Shown piece by piece: positions 40,946 through 49,171 of a stretch of 64,000 bases of DNA. Under the pieces are notes generated by a model. That model saw only the letters and a list, made by a program, of their open reading frames with translations, had not been told where the DNA came from and searched no databases. Source of the stretch: Provencibacterium sp. GTDB taxonomy: Bacteria; Bacillota; Clostridia; Oscillospirales; Ruminococcaceae. The position numbers were made by a program, and so were the translations under genes. The stretch's first letter is position 1; each line of letters begins with the position of its first letter. The stretch lies in assembly GCA_022793895.1 (NCBI GenBank), contig JAAWDS010000039.1, positions 22,534-86,533 of the forward strand. Direction: 5' to 3'.

Positions 40946-42430
40946 CTATTTATGATAGAGCTTTTTGGTCTGGTATTGCGGTTCACAGGTCAAATTCATG
41001 CCCAGCTTGTGGAAGGTAGAATCATCCACATGGGAGAGGATCACCGTGGAATGCGCTTCACACCCGCGCAGCTTCTGCAACTGGCGCATCGCAAGCTCGG
41101 CCGTCGGGTTGGTGGCCGCGCTGATCGAGAGCGCCACCAAAATTTCATCGGTGTGCAGGCGGGGATTGTGGTTGCCCAGGTGCTTGGTTTTCAGGTTTTG
41201 AATCGGTTCGATGACAATGGGGGAGATGAGGTGGATATCATGATGGATCCCGCCCAGGACCTTCAGGGCGTTCAACAGCACGGCCGCCGAAGCGCCCAGA
41301 AGCGAGGAAGTCTTACCGGTGACAATCCGCCCGTCCGGCAGTTCAATCGCAGCGGCCGGCATGCCGGTGCTCTGCGCGCGCTCCAGCGCCGGGGCGATCA
41401 CCCGGCGATCGGCCAGCGAAACGCCCGCCTTGTTCATCAGCAGCTCGCACTTATAAACGGTTTCCATATCGGTATAGCCCTTGCGCTGCTCGCAGCGGGC
41501 GCTGCAATACCGGCGGATAATCTCCTGGCTGGAGGCCGCACGCACCGCTTGCTCATTGGTAATACATTCCCCCACCATATTGACCCCCATATCGGTCGGG
41601 GAATTGTAAGGGGAGATTCCGGCTATCTTCTCCAGAATGGCGTTTAAGACGGGGAATACCTCCACATCGCGGTTATAGTTGACGGCGGTTTTCCCATAAG
41701 CCTCCAGGTGGAAGGGATCGATCATGTTGACATCGTTCAGGTCGGCCGTAGCCGCTTCATAGGCCAGGTTGACCGGGTGCTTGAGCGGAAGGTTCCAGAT
41801 CGGGAAGGTCTCAAATTTCGCATAGCCGGATTTCCGGCCGCTCTTGTATTCATGGTAGAGCTGGGAGAGGCAGGTGGCCATCTTCCCGCTGCCGGGGCCG
41901 GGAGCGGTGACAACCACCAACGGCCGGGTGGTCTGGATGTATTCGTTGCGGCCGTAGCCATCGTCGCTGACGATCAGCGGGATGTTGGAAGGATATCCGG
42001 CGATTGGGTAATGGCAATAGACATCCACCCCCAGGCTGCGCATCCGCTTTTTGAAAGCGTCCGCCGCAGGCTGCGCGTTATACTGCGAGATGACGACGCT
42101 CCCTACATACAGCCCAATCCCGCGGAAGGCGTCGATCAGCCGCAGGACCTCCACATCATAGGTAATGCCCAGGTCGCCGCGCACCTTGTTCTTTTCGATA
42201 TCGGAGGCATTGATAACAATCACAATCTCCGCCTGATCCTTGAGCTCCAGCAGCATGTTGATCTTGCTGTCCGGCTTAAAGCCCGGAAGCACGCGCGCCG
42301 CATGGAAATCGTCAAACAGCTTGCCGCCGAACTCCAGATAGAGCTTGTTGTCAAACTGTGCAATGCGCTCCAAAATCCTCTCGGATTGAAGGTGGAGATA
42401 CCGGTCGTTATCAAAGCCCGTCTCTTTCAT
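40946..42430 (-). CDS. DUF1846 domain-containing protein
   Basis: 494 aa MKETGFDNDRYLHLQSERILERIAQFDNKLYLEFGGKLFDDFHAARVLPGFKPDSKINMLLELKDQAEIVIVINASDIEKNKVRGDLGITYD. Confidence 0.95.
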   Translation of the reverse strand: MKETGFDNDRYLHLQSERILERIAQFDNKLYLEFGGKLFDDFHAARVLPGFKPDSKINMLLELKDQAEIVIVINASDIEKNKVRGDLGITYDVEVLRLIDAFRGIGLYVGSVVISQYNAQPAADAFKKRMRSLGVDVYCHYPIAGYPSNIPLIVSDDGYGRNEYIQTTRPLVVVTAPGPGSGKMATCLSQLYHEYKSGRKSGYAKFETFPIWNLPLKHPVNLAYEAATADLNDVNMIDPFHLEAYGKTAVNYNRDVEVFPVLNAILEKIAGISPYNSPTDMGVNMVGECITNEQAVRAASSQEIIRRYCSARCEQRKGYTDMETVYKCELLMNKAGVSLADRRVIAPALERAQSTGMPAAAIELPDGRIVTGKTSSLLGASAAVLLNALKVLGGIHHDIHLISPIVIEPIQNLKTKHLGNHNPRLHTDEILVALSISAATNPTAELAMRQLQKLRGCEAHSTVILSHVDDSTFHKLGMNLTCEPQYQTKKLYHK

Positions 42431-42751
42431 CGTAATGCTCCTTCCTTTCTCTTAGAACGCACCGGCTTCCAGCTCCCTTTAGAACCTGTGCCGTTCCGAA
42501 ACACATCCGTTCCAGGCCGCAGAAAGGCCGTTCCTGCCGCCCGGCTTCTGCTTTCAACCGCTCTTTTACACCAAGAAGAGGCTGCCTGCGCAACCTCCCG
42601 TTTCAGAAAAACCCGTCTCTTATTATACCGAATCCCCCTCCGTTTTACAACTCTTTTACCGCGGCCGCCGGAAAATAATCCTGCTCCGGCGGCCGGCCGA
42701 CAAAAAGCGCTGGATTCCTCATTTTCTCGGAATCCAGCGCCCAGCTGACGT

Positions 42752-43516
42752 TTATTCGGCCGTAGAAGAAACATCCAGCTCCTGGTTGAAGGAGATCGAC
42801 TCGATGATGATCTTATCCTTCGGCTGATAGGTCTCTTCATCCTCTACCTCTGCACCGGCGATTTTGTCCACCGTTCCCATGCCCGAATATACATGGCCGA
42901 AAACGGTGTTGACGTGATCCAGCCACGGGGTGCCGCCTACCTCTTTATAGCGGTCAATGACCTCCTGCGGGAAAATGTCGCTGTGCTGCTCCATCTCCTC
43001 CAGGGTCTCGGCCGGCACCTCGGTCGCCTGGACGATGAAGAACTGGCTGCCGTTGGTGTTCTTCCCGCCGTTTGCCATCGACAGAGCGCCGCGGAAGTTC
43101 CAGAGGTCATCGGTAAACTCATCCTCAAACGGTTCGCCCCAAATGCTCTCGCCGCCGGTGCCGTCGTTGTTCGGGTCGCCGGTCTGGATGATGTAGTTGC
43201 TGATAACCCGGTGGAAATTCAGGCCGTTGTAGTAACCGTCCACCGCGTGCGTATAGAAATTTTCCACCGCTTTAGGGGCATACTGAGGATAGAGCACCGC
43301 CTTAAACTCGCCCATGCTGGTTTTAATGGTGGCAATGAGCGCGTCGGGATCGACCTCTTCAAACTGGACAAGCTCCATCTCGTCCGAAACGCTGGACGTC
43401 TCGGAGCTGGTCTCCTCCGAAGCGGAGGAATCGGCTCCGCCGCGGGAATCGCAGCCGGACAAAACGGCGGCCGCGCAAAGGGAGGCCGCGCAAAGTAAAA
43501 TCAGAATCTTTTTCAC
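42752..43516 (-). CDS. peptidylprolyl isomerase (cyclophilin-type) lipoprotein
   Basis: Lipobox AAAVLSGCDS; LNFHRVISNYIIQTGDPNNDGTGGESIWGEPFEDEF...GALSMANGGKNTNGSQFFIV. Confidence 0.95.
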   Translation of the reverse strand: MKKILILLCAASLCAAAVLSGCDSRGGADSSASEETSSETSSVSDEMELVQFEEVDPDALIATIKTSMGEFKAVLYPQYAPKAVENFYTHAVDGYYNGLNFHRVISNYIIQTGDPNNDGTGGESIWGEPFEDEFTDDLWNFRGALSMANGGKNTNGSQFFIVQATEVPAETLEEMEQHSDIFPQEVIDRYKEVGGTPWLDHVNTVFGHVYSGMGTVDKIAGAEVEDEETYQPKDKIIIESISFNQELDVSSTAE

Positions 43517-43819
43517 GAATCGTCACCTCAAAAAAATGATTTACAATTTCGCGCATAGCTTCCTATGTACTACCAGCGCAAAACGGTTGCAGTATGATCG
43601 GCCAGCCCATAGGGCAGCCAAACGGACAGTATAACAGCCGCTTGCGGCCATTATACCATAAAGCGCCTTAAAATCAAAGCATTTTTCAAAAATTAATCGG
43701 CCGCAGGCCGATCTTCCCCATTTTTCACCTGTCTGCCGCTGCCCATAGCTGCCAGCAGCTGAAACTGCCGACAACAAGCCGGGCCGCATAACGCGCGCCT
43801 TTCCGAAGCCCCCCTTTTT

Positions 43820-44530
43820 TCAGCCGTCTCCATATTCCGATATTTCAACCGTTTGAAGGACAATTTCCTGCTCCTCTCCGGCCGACAGCTTCGCTAAAAT
43901 GCTATCAACCGCCTCCTGTCCTTCATAGATCTGCGCGAAGATCGCATATTCCAGCGCAAATTCCGGCATGCCTCCCTGCTTTTCGAACGCTTCAATCACA
44001 TTCGAAGGATAGCGGGCCTTTTCAATATCTGCCAACGTGTTTTCCGGTACCGCACGGCTTCCGGTTATAAAAAACCGGCTATCCCCCTTATCGTTGCGAT
44101 CGCCCAACACCGAAACCGCTCCGGTAAAATGCCAGAGATTCACCGAAACCTCCTTTTTAAAGGGCTTTCCGCCATTCACCGCACTGATCCCACGCTTTCC
44201 GTCGGCCGAGCTGCTCCCCGAAAGGAGGCAGCTCTCCCCGTCCTTCAAAAGCGTTTGGGCCTGTAGAAAGGGCTTCCCATTATAGAACCCTTGCCGCGCA
44301 AGCGTTTTAAAATTGGACACGGCTTCCGGCGCTTCGCTGGGGAAAAAGCGCATGCGGATTTCCCCATAGTCCGTTTTTAGGATGGCGATATCCTCGCCCT
44401 CTACCAGCGGCTCCAGCTGTAACAGGATCACCCTGGAGGAATCAAACGGCTGAAAGTCTTCCGTCCTCGCACAACCGCCCAATGCTCCCAACATGACCGT
44501 GCATGCCGCCACCATCCCACACCAGCGCAT
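43820..44530 (-). CDS. divergent cyclophilin-like lipoprotein
   Basis: MRWCGMVAACTVMLGALGGCARTE; DYGEIRMRFFPSEAPEAVSNFKTLARQGFYNGKPF...TGAVSVLGDRNDKGDSRFFIT; start at internal Met 44530. Confidence 0.85.
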   Translation of the reverse strand: MRWCGMVAACTVMLGALGGCARTEDFQPFDSSRVILLQLEPLVEGEDIAILKTDYGEIRMRFFPSEAPEAVSNFKTLARQGFYNGKPFLQAQTLLKDGESCLLSGSSSADGKRGISAVNGGKPFKKEVSVNLWHFTGAVSVLGDRNDKGDSRFFITGSRAVPENTLADIEKARYPSNVIEAFEKQGGMPEFALEYAIFAQIYEGQEAVDSILAKLSAGEEQEIVLQTVEISEYGDG

Positions 44531-44779
44531 ATGACGCCCCCCTGATTTCCATTCGATCTTTAGCCTGCGGGCAGGTTTCGGAATTAGAACCCATGAAACA
44601 GTATACCGCATCCTCATAGAAGGTGATTTAATAAATTGTTAATGAATATTAAAAATTGAAACGCCAAGCTGCCGATCCCTTCCAGGCATATTTCTCCGAA
44701 AAATGCAAATCCTGATGAATGAAAGCCATTTTGGTATCCATCAAGAAACTTGGGATGTGAAAGATTGCTGCAAAGATCG

Positions 44780-45163
44780 ATGAAAAAAATGCTCATATTT
44801 TCCTTCGGAGGGACCGGCTATTGTCTAATCGAGCTTTTGTGGCGCGGCCGGACTCATTGGAGCATGTATCTGGCGGGAGGGCTTTGCTTCTACCTCATTG
44901 AGCGGCTCAACCGAAGCGTTCTTGCCGGAAAAACCATCTGGACAAAGTGCGCGGCGGGGGCGGCGGTGATTACCTCCATTGAATTTGCTGTCGGCTGTGT
45001 CGTTAATCTTTGGTTGGGACTGGAGGTTTGGGACTATACCCGGCTGCCGATGAACCTCTTTGGACAGGTCAGCCTGGTTTATACCTCGCTCTGGTATGCG
45101 CTCAGCGCACCGCTCTCCATTATCTCGAAAACCGTAGACAAATGCTTCGAAATTGAGGGCTGA
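44780..45163 (+). CDS. putative ABC-transporter type IV (CmpB-like) membrane protein
   Basis: MKKMLIFSFGGTGYCLIELLWRGRTHWSMYLAGGLCFYLIERLNR...SIEFAVGCVVNLWLGLEVWDYTRLPMNLFGQVS. Confidence 0.85.
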   Translation: MKKMLIFSFGGTGYCLIELLWRGRTHWSMYLAGGLCFYLIERLNRSVLAGKTIWTKCAAGAAVITSIEFAVGCVVNLWLGLEVWDYTRLPMNLFGQVSLVYTSLWYALSAPLSIISKTVDKCFEIEG

Positions 45164-45190
45164 CCTGTCTGCCGGATAATTGTACAAAAC

Positions 45191-45238
45191 AAAAAACGGC
45201 TGTTGTAAAGCCTTTCCTGCTTTACAACAGCCGTCTCT
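45191..45238. terminator. Intrinsic terminator
   Basis: AAAAAACGGCTGTTGTAAAGCCTTTCCTGCTTTACAACAGCCGTCT perfect stem. Confidence 0.85.
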
Positions 45239-45285
45239 TACAGATTTTAAAACAGCTTGCCCGCTGCTTAGTTCATGGGACTCAC

Positions 45286-45447
45286 CTATTTCAATGGATA
45301 AGGACTTTCCTTCTTAAAGTAAAGATAGTTTCCTGCTGCTTTCAAAAATGCTTCTTTACCGGCTCCCTCAAAAGCCGTAAGAAGAATATACGAATGAACA
45401 TTCTTCAATCTCTGGTTATCGGGAAGGAAAGACCGTCGACAATCGCC
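45286..45447 (-). pseudogene. Degenerate coding remnant downstream of the T-box-like leader
   Basis: Reverse strand reads ...GDCRRSFLPDNQRLKNVHSYILLTAFEGAGKEAFLKAAGNYLYFKKESPYPLK* with no upstream start; stop codons in all frames between leader and this segment. Confidence 0.45.
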
Positions 45448-45544
45448 TCATAGAACAAAACGGCTTATACATGGATCATGAGCTCTTCGTTTTTACAAGG
45501 ATTTTATCGTTACCCCTTTTTCCCTGAAAAGCCTTGGCATTTCA

Positions 45545-45968
45545 TAAAAAGGGAGGTAAACGCACATCTCCATGTGCTCAGGTCCCTGTTATTCTCTCTT
45601 ATCAGGAGAGGAATTGCCGCTTCCTGCAATCTTGCCCTTCGGTTCCACCCTAGCCGCCTTTCAGCAACCTTACCAGGTGATAAATCCACCCCAATAGGAA
45701 GAACAGCCAGATAGCTGCCAACTGCCTTTTACACTCTACTTCTGCAAAAACCTCCGGCTATCGCTTGAACCTGCGTTATAAAAGGCAATTCTCGATTTGC
45801 AAGGCTATCTTAAGACATTTTCTTCTAAAAGACTGTACAAGTTTACTGTGCAGCCCCGGATGGAACCGCGGACTTTTCATCGCACTGTGAAGCGTCTTCT
45901 GACAAGTACATCGGTACCACCCCTTTCATTCCTACCCTTCTGGTTCTTTCAGTCTCTTCTCTGATTGC
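45545..45968 (-). promoter_or_regulatory. T-box-like leader RNA
   Basis: Reverse-strand AGGGTGGAACCG (45640-45651) followed by hairpin plus T-run GGGACCTGAGCACATGGAGATGTGCGTTTACCTCCCTTTTT; no ORFs in the region; consensus promoter upstream. Stem I/specifier not resolved by eye. Confidence 0.55.
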
Positions 45969-45974
45969 AGCTTC

Positions 45975-46003
45975 ATTATAACGCAGTTTTGCTGGTTTGT
46001 CAA
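45975..46003 (-). promoter_or_regulatory. Perfect consensus sigma-A promoter driving the leader
   Basis: Reverse strand TTGACA-AACCAGCAAAACTGCGT (17 nt)-TATAAT. Confidence 0.9.
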
Positions 46004-46207
46004 TAGATTTAGGGTAAAATATTTAAAAAAACTATTTAGTTTTGATGTTATATGAGCAATTGATCGCTCTATGCGTCTATTTTCCCGGATAAGAGGCCCT
46101 GTTTGGGAAGATTAAAAAATCTGGATAATTCATCCTTGTCTCCCCCTTTACAGTTCGGAATTTTTGGGGTATACTAAGGATACAATAACCGGTGAAGGAT
46201 GGTGGCC

Positions 46208-46546
46208 ATGGCCAACGATCGCGATGAGATGGACATTTCCTCCGACTTTATGACCCTTGTGGACGATGAGGGAAACGAGCACATGTTTGAAGTGCTCGAC
46301 GCCATTGAAACCGACGACGGACGGTATTTGGCGATGATTCCCCACTATGAAGATCCGAACGAGCAGCTTGAAAGCGATGATGAGCTGGTGATCATGAAGG
46401 TATTTACCGATGAAGAAGGCGAATACCTCGAAGCGATTGAAGAAGAAGCCGAGTTTGATGCGGTTTCCGCCATCTTTACTGAGCGGCTCGGCGAGGATTA
46501 TGATATCCTCTATCCCGACGATGAGGATGAGGAAGAGAACGGCTGA
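46208..46546 (+). CDS. DUF1292 domain-containing protein
   Basis: MANDRDEMDISSDFMTLVDDEGNEHMFEVLDAIETDDGRYLAMIPHYEDPNEQLESDDELVIMKVFTDEEGEYLEAIEEEAEFDAV. Confidence 0.92.
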   Translation: MANDRDEMDISSDFMTLVDDEGNEHMFEVLDAIETDDGRYLAMIPHYEDPNEQLESDDELVIMKVFTDEEGEYLEAIEEEAEFDAVSAIFTERLGEDYDILYPDDEDEEENG

Positions 46547-46634
46547 CTTCTCTAAGCCTGCGGGCGGTCCGCTTGTCCCGATAAGAGACAGGAGCTGCCC
46601 GCGTCAAGACGTCCCCCCCCTTACAGAACCACAG

Positions 46635-46839
46635 AAATAATTCCCTGCTTTGTGCGGCAGATAAGCAGTTATTTAATCCAACACTTTTTGATTTGGGAAT
46701 CCGGATCTCGGATGGCGGACTGCAGACCTCCCGACGCTTCGGCGTTGGACGAAGGGAGCGAGAACCCACCCGGAGGATACCCACCTGTCTTCGTACGGGT
46801 TTCATTAAGGCTTATCACCGGCAACGCGGGGATTATTTT
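46635..46839 (+). ncRNA. ssrS: 6S RNA
   Basis: ~205-nt rod: closing arms AAATAATTCCCTGC / GCGGGGATTATTTT, second arm GATAAGC / GCTTATC, central open region; directly upstream of tcdA, matching the bsrA-yrvM neighbourhood of Bacillus subtilis. Confidence 0.8.
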
Positions 46840-46959
46840 ATAACCGCGCAAAAATGCCTCTACCGCGGCAGCCAGGCCGCAGGATGATAAAAATAAAGGC
46901 TGAGAGACCGGCTCCAAACATCAACCGGGGCCCGGCCAAACGGAAAGGACCGTTGCAGG

Positions 46960-47685
46960 ATGATAGAGGACTGGCTTGCAAGGACCGCCTTATTGATCGG
47001 CGAAGAAGGGCTTGCGCGCTTGGCAGGGGCGCGCGTTGCGCTCCTGGGATTGGGCGGTGTGGGCGGCTCCTGCGCCGAAGCGCTCTGCCGCGCAGGGATT
47101 GGCCGTCTCCTGTTATGCGATAACGACACGGTCAGCCGGACCAACCTCAACCGTCAACTGGTTGCCACCTGCGAAACGATCGGCCTCCCTAAAACCGAGG
47201 CGATGGCGCAGCGCCTGCGTAGCATCCGCCCCGCCGCCGCATTGACCCTCTGCCAGCGCTTCTATCTGCCGGAGGATTCCGGCTTCCTTTATGCGTTTCA
47301 GCCGGATATTGTGGTGGATGCCATTGATACCGTGACGGCCAAGCTGCATCTGGCTGAAGAGTGCGCCCGGCGCGGCATTCCGCTCATTAGCTGCTTGGGA
47401 ACCGGCAACCGCCTGCGTCCGCAGGATCTGACCGTCGGCGATATTGCCGAAACCGCCGGCTGCGGCTGCCCTTTGGCGCGCATCCTGCGCCGCGAGCTGA
47501 AGAAGAGAGGAATCCGGCAGTTGCGGGTGGTCTTTTCGCGGGAGCTTCCACAGTCCTGCGTAGCGCCGGACGAACCGGCCGGCCGCCACCCTCCGGGAAG
47601 CGTCTCTTTCGTTCCCCCTGTAGCCGGTTATCTGCTGGCGGGCGAAGCGGTCCGGCTGCTGCTTGCCGCTGCGCCCCCGCGCTAA
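46960..47685 (+). CDS. tcdA: tRNA threonylcarbamoyladenosine dehydratase (ThiF/E1 family)
   Basis: ARVALLGLGGVGGSCAEALCRAGIGRLLLCDNDTVSRTNLNRQLVATCETIGLPKTEAMAQRL. Confidence 0.94.
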   Translation: MIEDWLARTALLIGEEGLARLAGARVALLGLGGVGGSCAEALCRAGIGRLLLCDNDTVSRTNLNRQLVATCETIGLPKTEAMAQRLRSIRPAAALTLCQRFYLPEDSGFLYAFQPDIVVDAIDTVTAKLHLAEECARRGIPLISCLGTGNRLRPQDLTVGDIAETAGCGCPLARILRRELKKRGIRQLRVVFSRELPQSCVAPDEPAGRHPPGSVSFVPPVAGYLLAGEAVRLLLAAAPPR

Positions 47686-47699
47686 GCTGTATATTTTAT

Positions 47700-47738
47700 C
47701 CGCACTCTGGAACAATAATCCAGAGTGCGGATTTTTTT
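47700..47738 (+). terminator. Intrinsic terminator of tcdA
   Basis: TCCGCACTCTGGAACAATAATCCAGAGTGCGGATTTTTTT. Confidence 0.9.
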
Positions 47739-47883
47739 ACCGCCGGCGCGGCAGCCTCTCACGGATAGCGCGGCAACCGGGGCAGACGGCCGGAAAACGG
47801 CGTCTCAATTTATTGCCGGCTATGTTCTGTCCCAGAAGGACCGCACGGGCTTCTAAAAGGATCGTTTCTGAGGCTTATCCACT

Positions 47884-48261
47884 GTGAACCGGAAAGGAGA
47901 GAGGATATTGATCAAAAAAGTGTTGATCGGCGCGGCCGGGGTTGTCGTCGGTTTTTTGAACGGGCTGTTCGGTTCGGGCGGAGGGATGGCCGCCGTACCG
48001 CTATTAAAGGCGGCGGGGGTGGAGGATCGCCAATCGCACGCGACCTCTATTCTGATTATCGCGTCGCTCTCCCTGTTCACCCTCGGCGTCTATCTGTATG
48101 AGGGCGCTTTCCGCATAGACAGCGCCCTCCCCTATCTTCCAGGAGGCTTAGCCGGCGGCATAGCGGGCGCCCTGTTGCTCAAGCGGCTGCCTATCAAATG
48201 GATCCGGCTGCTTTTCAGCCTGCTGATTCTCTATTCCGCCTTCCGCCTGTGGAAAACCTAG
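47884..48261 (+). CDS. half-size TauE/SafE family membrane protein (1)
   Basis: 125 aa; LIGAAGVVVGFLNGLFGSGGGMAAVPLLKAAGVEDRQSHATSILIIASLSLFTLGVY. Confidence 0.9.
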   Translation: MNRKGERILIKKVLIGAAGVVVGFLNGLFGSGGGMAAVPLLKAAGVEDRQSHATSILIIASLSLFTLGVYLYEGAFRIDSALPYLPGGLAGGIAGALLLKRLPIKWIRLLFSLLILYSAFRLWKT

Positions 48262-48388
48262 GAGCTATAAAAATGCGGCGCGTTTTTATAGCTCCTAGGT
48301 GGGAAAAAGCGCTTTCGGGCCAAGACAACGGCCCGAATTTCGCGCTTAAAGCGCGAAACCGCTCTTTTTCCGGTTTCTGCAAACCGGA
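48257..48388. repeat. Dispersed structured repeat, copy 3
   Basis: CCTAGGAGCTATAAAAATGCGGCGCGTTTTTATAGCTCCTAGG hairpin spanning the stop codon, then GGGAAAAAGCGCTTTCGGGCCAAGACAACGGCCCGAATTTCGCGCTTAAAGCGCGAAACCGCTCTTTTTCCGGTTTCTGCAAACCGG. Confidence 0.88.
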
Positions 48389-48585
48389 GGAATCACTCGC
48401 CCGATTCCCTCTGCAAGCCGGAGAACGGCTTCCCTGACTTCTTCTACAAGCCGAAGGGACGGCTTCCTCGGTTTCTTCTACAAGCAGGAAATGCACTTTT
48501 TACTGTTCCCGTTCCGGGAGGGGTCCGCCGCATATCCGGCAATCCGCTCCCGCCGGTTCAACGCTCAAAGAAAAGAGGTTTTCTT

Positions 48586-48999
48586 ATGGAATGGCTTTCA
48601 GCTCTGCTTCCCGCTTTTTTCAGCGCGGTGCTCGGCGCGCTCGGCATGGGCGGCGGCGGGATTTTGCTGATCTATCTGACCGCCTTTCGGGATACCGGCC
48701 AGTTGGAGGCGCAAGGGATCAACCTCGCTTTCTTCCTCCCGGTCGCGGCCGTTTCTCTGCTTTTCCACATCAAAAACAAGCTGGTAGATTTCAAGCTCTG
48801 CGCGCTGCTGATCCCGGCCGGATTGGCGGGGGCTTACCTGGGCGTCCGGCTGGCCGGCTCGCTGCCGGAAACCCTTCTGCGCCGTCTATTCGCCGGTTTC
48901 CTGCTGCTCATCGGCTTAAAGGAGCTCTGGTCGGCTTTCCAGGCTTTCCGGCAGTCCGGCGCCGGGTCTGCTTCGGGGACCGGCGGGGATAAAAAATAG
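48586..48999 (+). CDS. half-size TauE/SafE family membrane protein (2)
   Basis: 137 aa; LPAFFSAVLGALGMGGGGILLIYLTAFRDTGQLEAQGINLAFFLPVAAVSLLFHIKN. Confidence 0.9.
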   Translation: MEWLSALLPAFFSAVLGALGMGGGGILLIYLTAFRDTGQLEAQGINLAFFLPVAAVSLLFHIKNKLVDFKLCALLIPAGLAGAYLGVRLAGSLPETLLRRLFAGFLLLIGLKELWSAFQAFRQSGAGSASGTGGDKK

Positions 49000-49171
49000 C
49001 CGCTCTAAGGCGTCTGTTTTTTTATTCTTTTCCCCAGCTGTCCCGGTGGGGGCAAAGATCGGCAGACAAACGTTTTTATGGCGCCCGCTATAAAAAATAA
49101 CGCGCCGCTTTTTCGGCTGTATAAACCCCGGCGGGCAGGTACAAACTAAGGGCGGAGGTGCAAAAGTAAAA

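Noticed and set aside
45858-45873. + strand GGATGGAACCGCGGAC resembling a T-box core
   Set aside because: One position off consensus context, no + strand promoter, gene or terminator nearby; the reverse-strand AGGGTGGAACCG with promoter and terminator fits far better.
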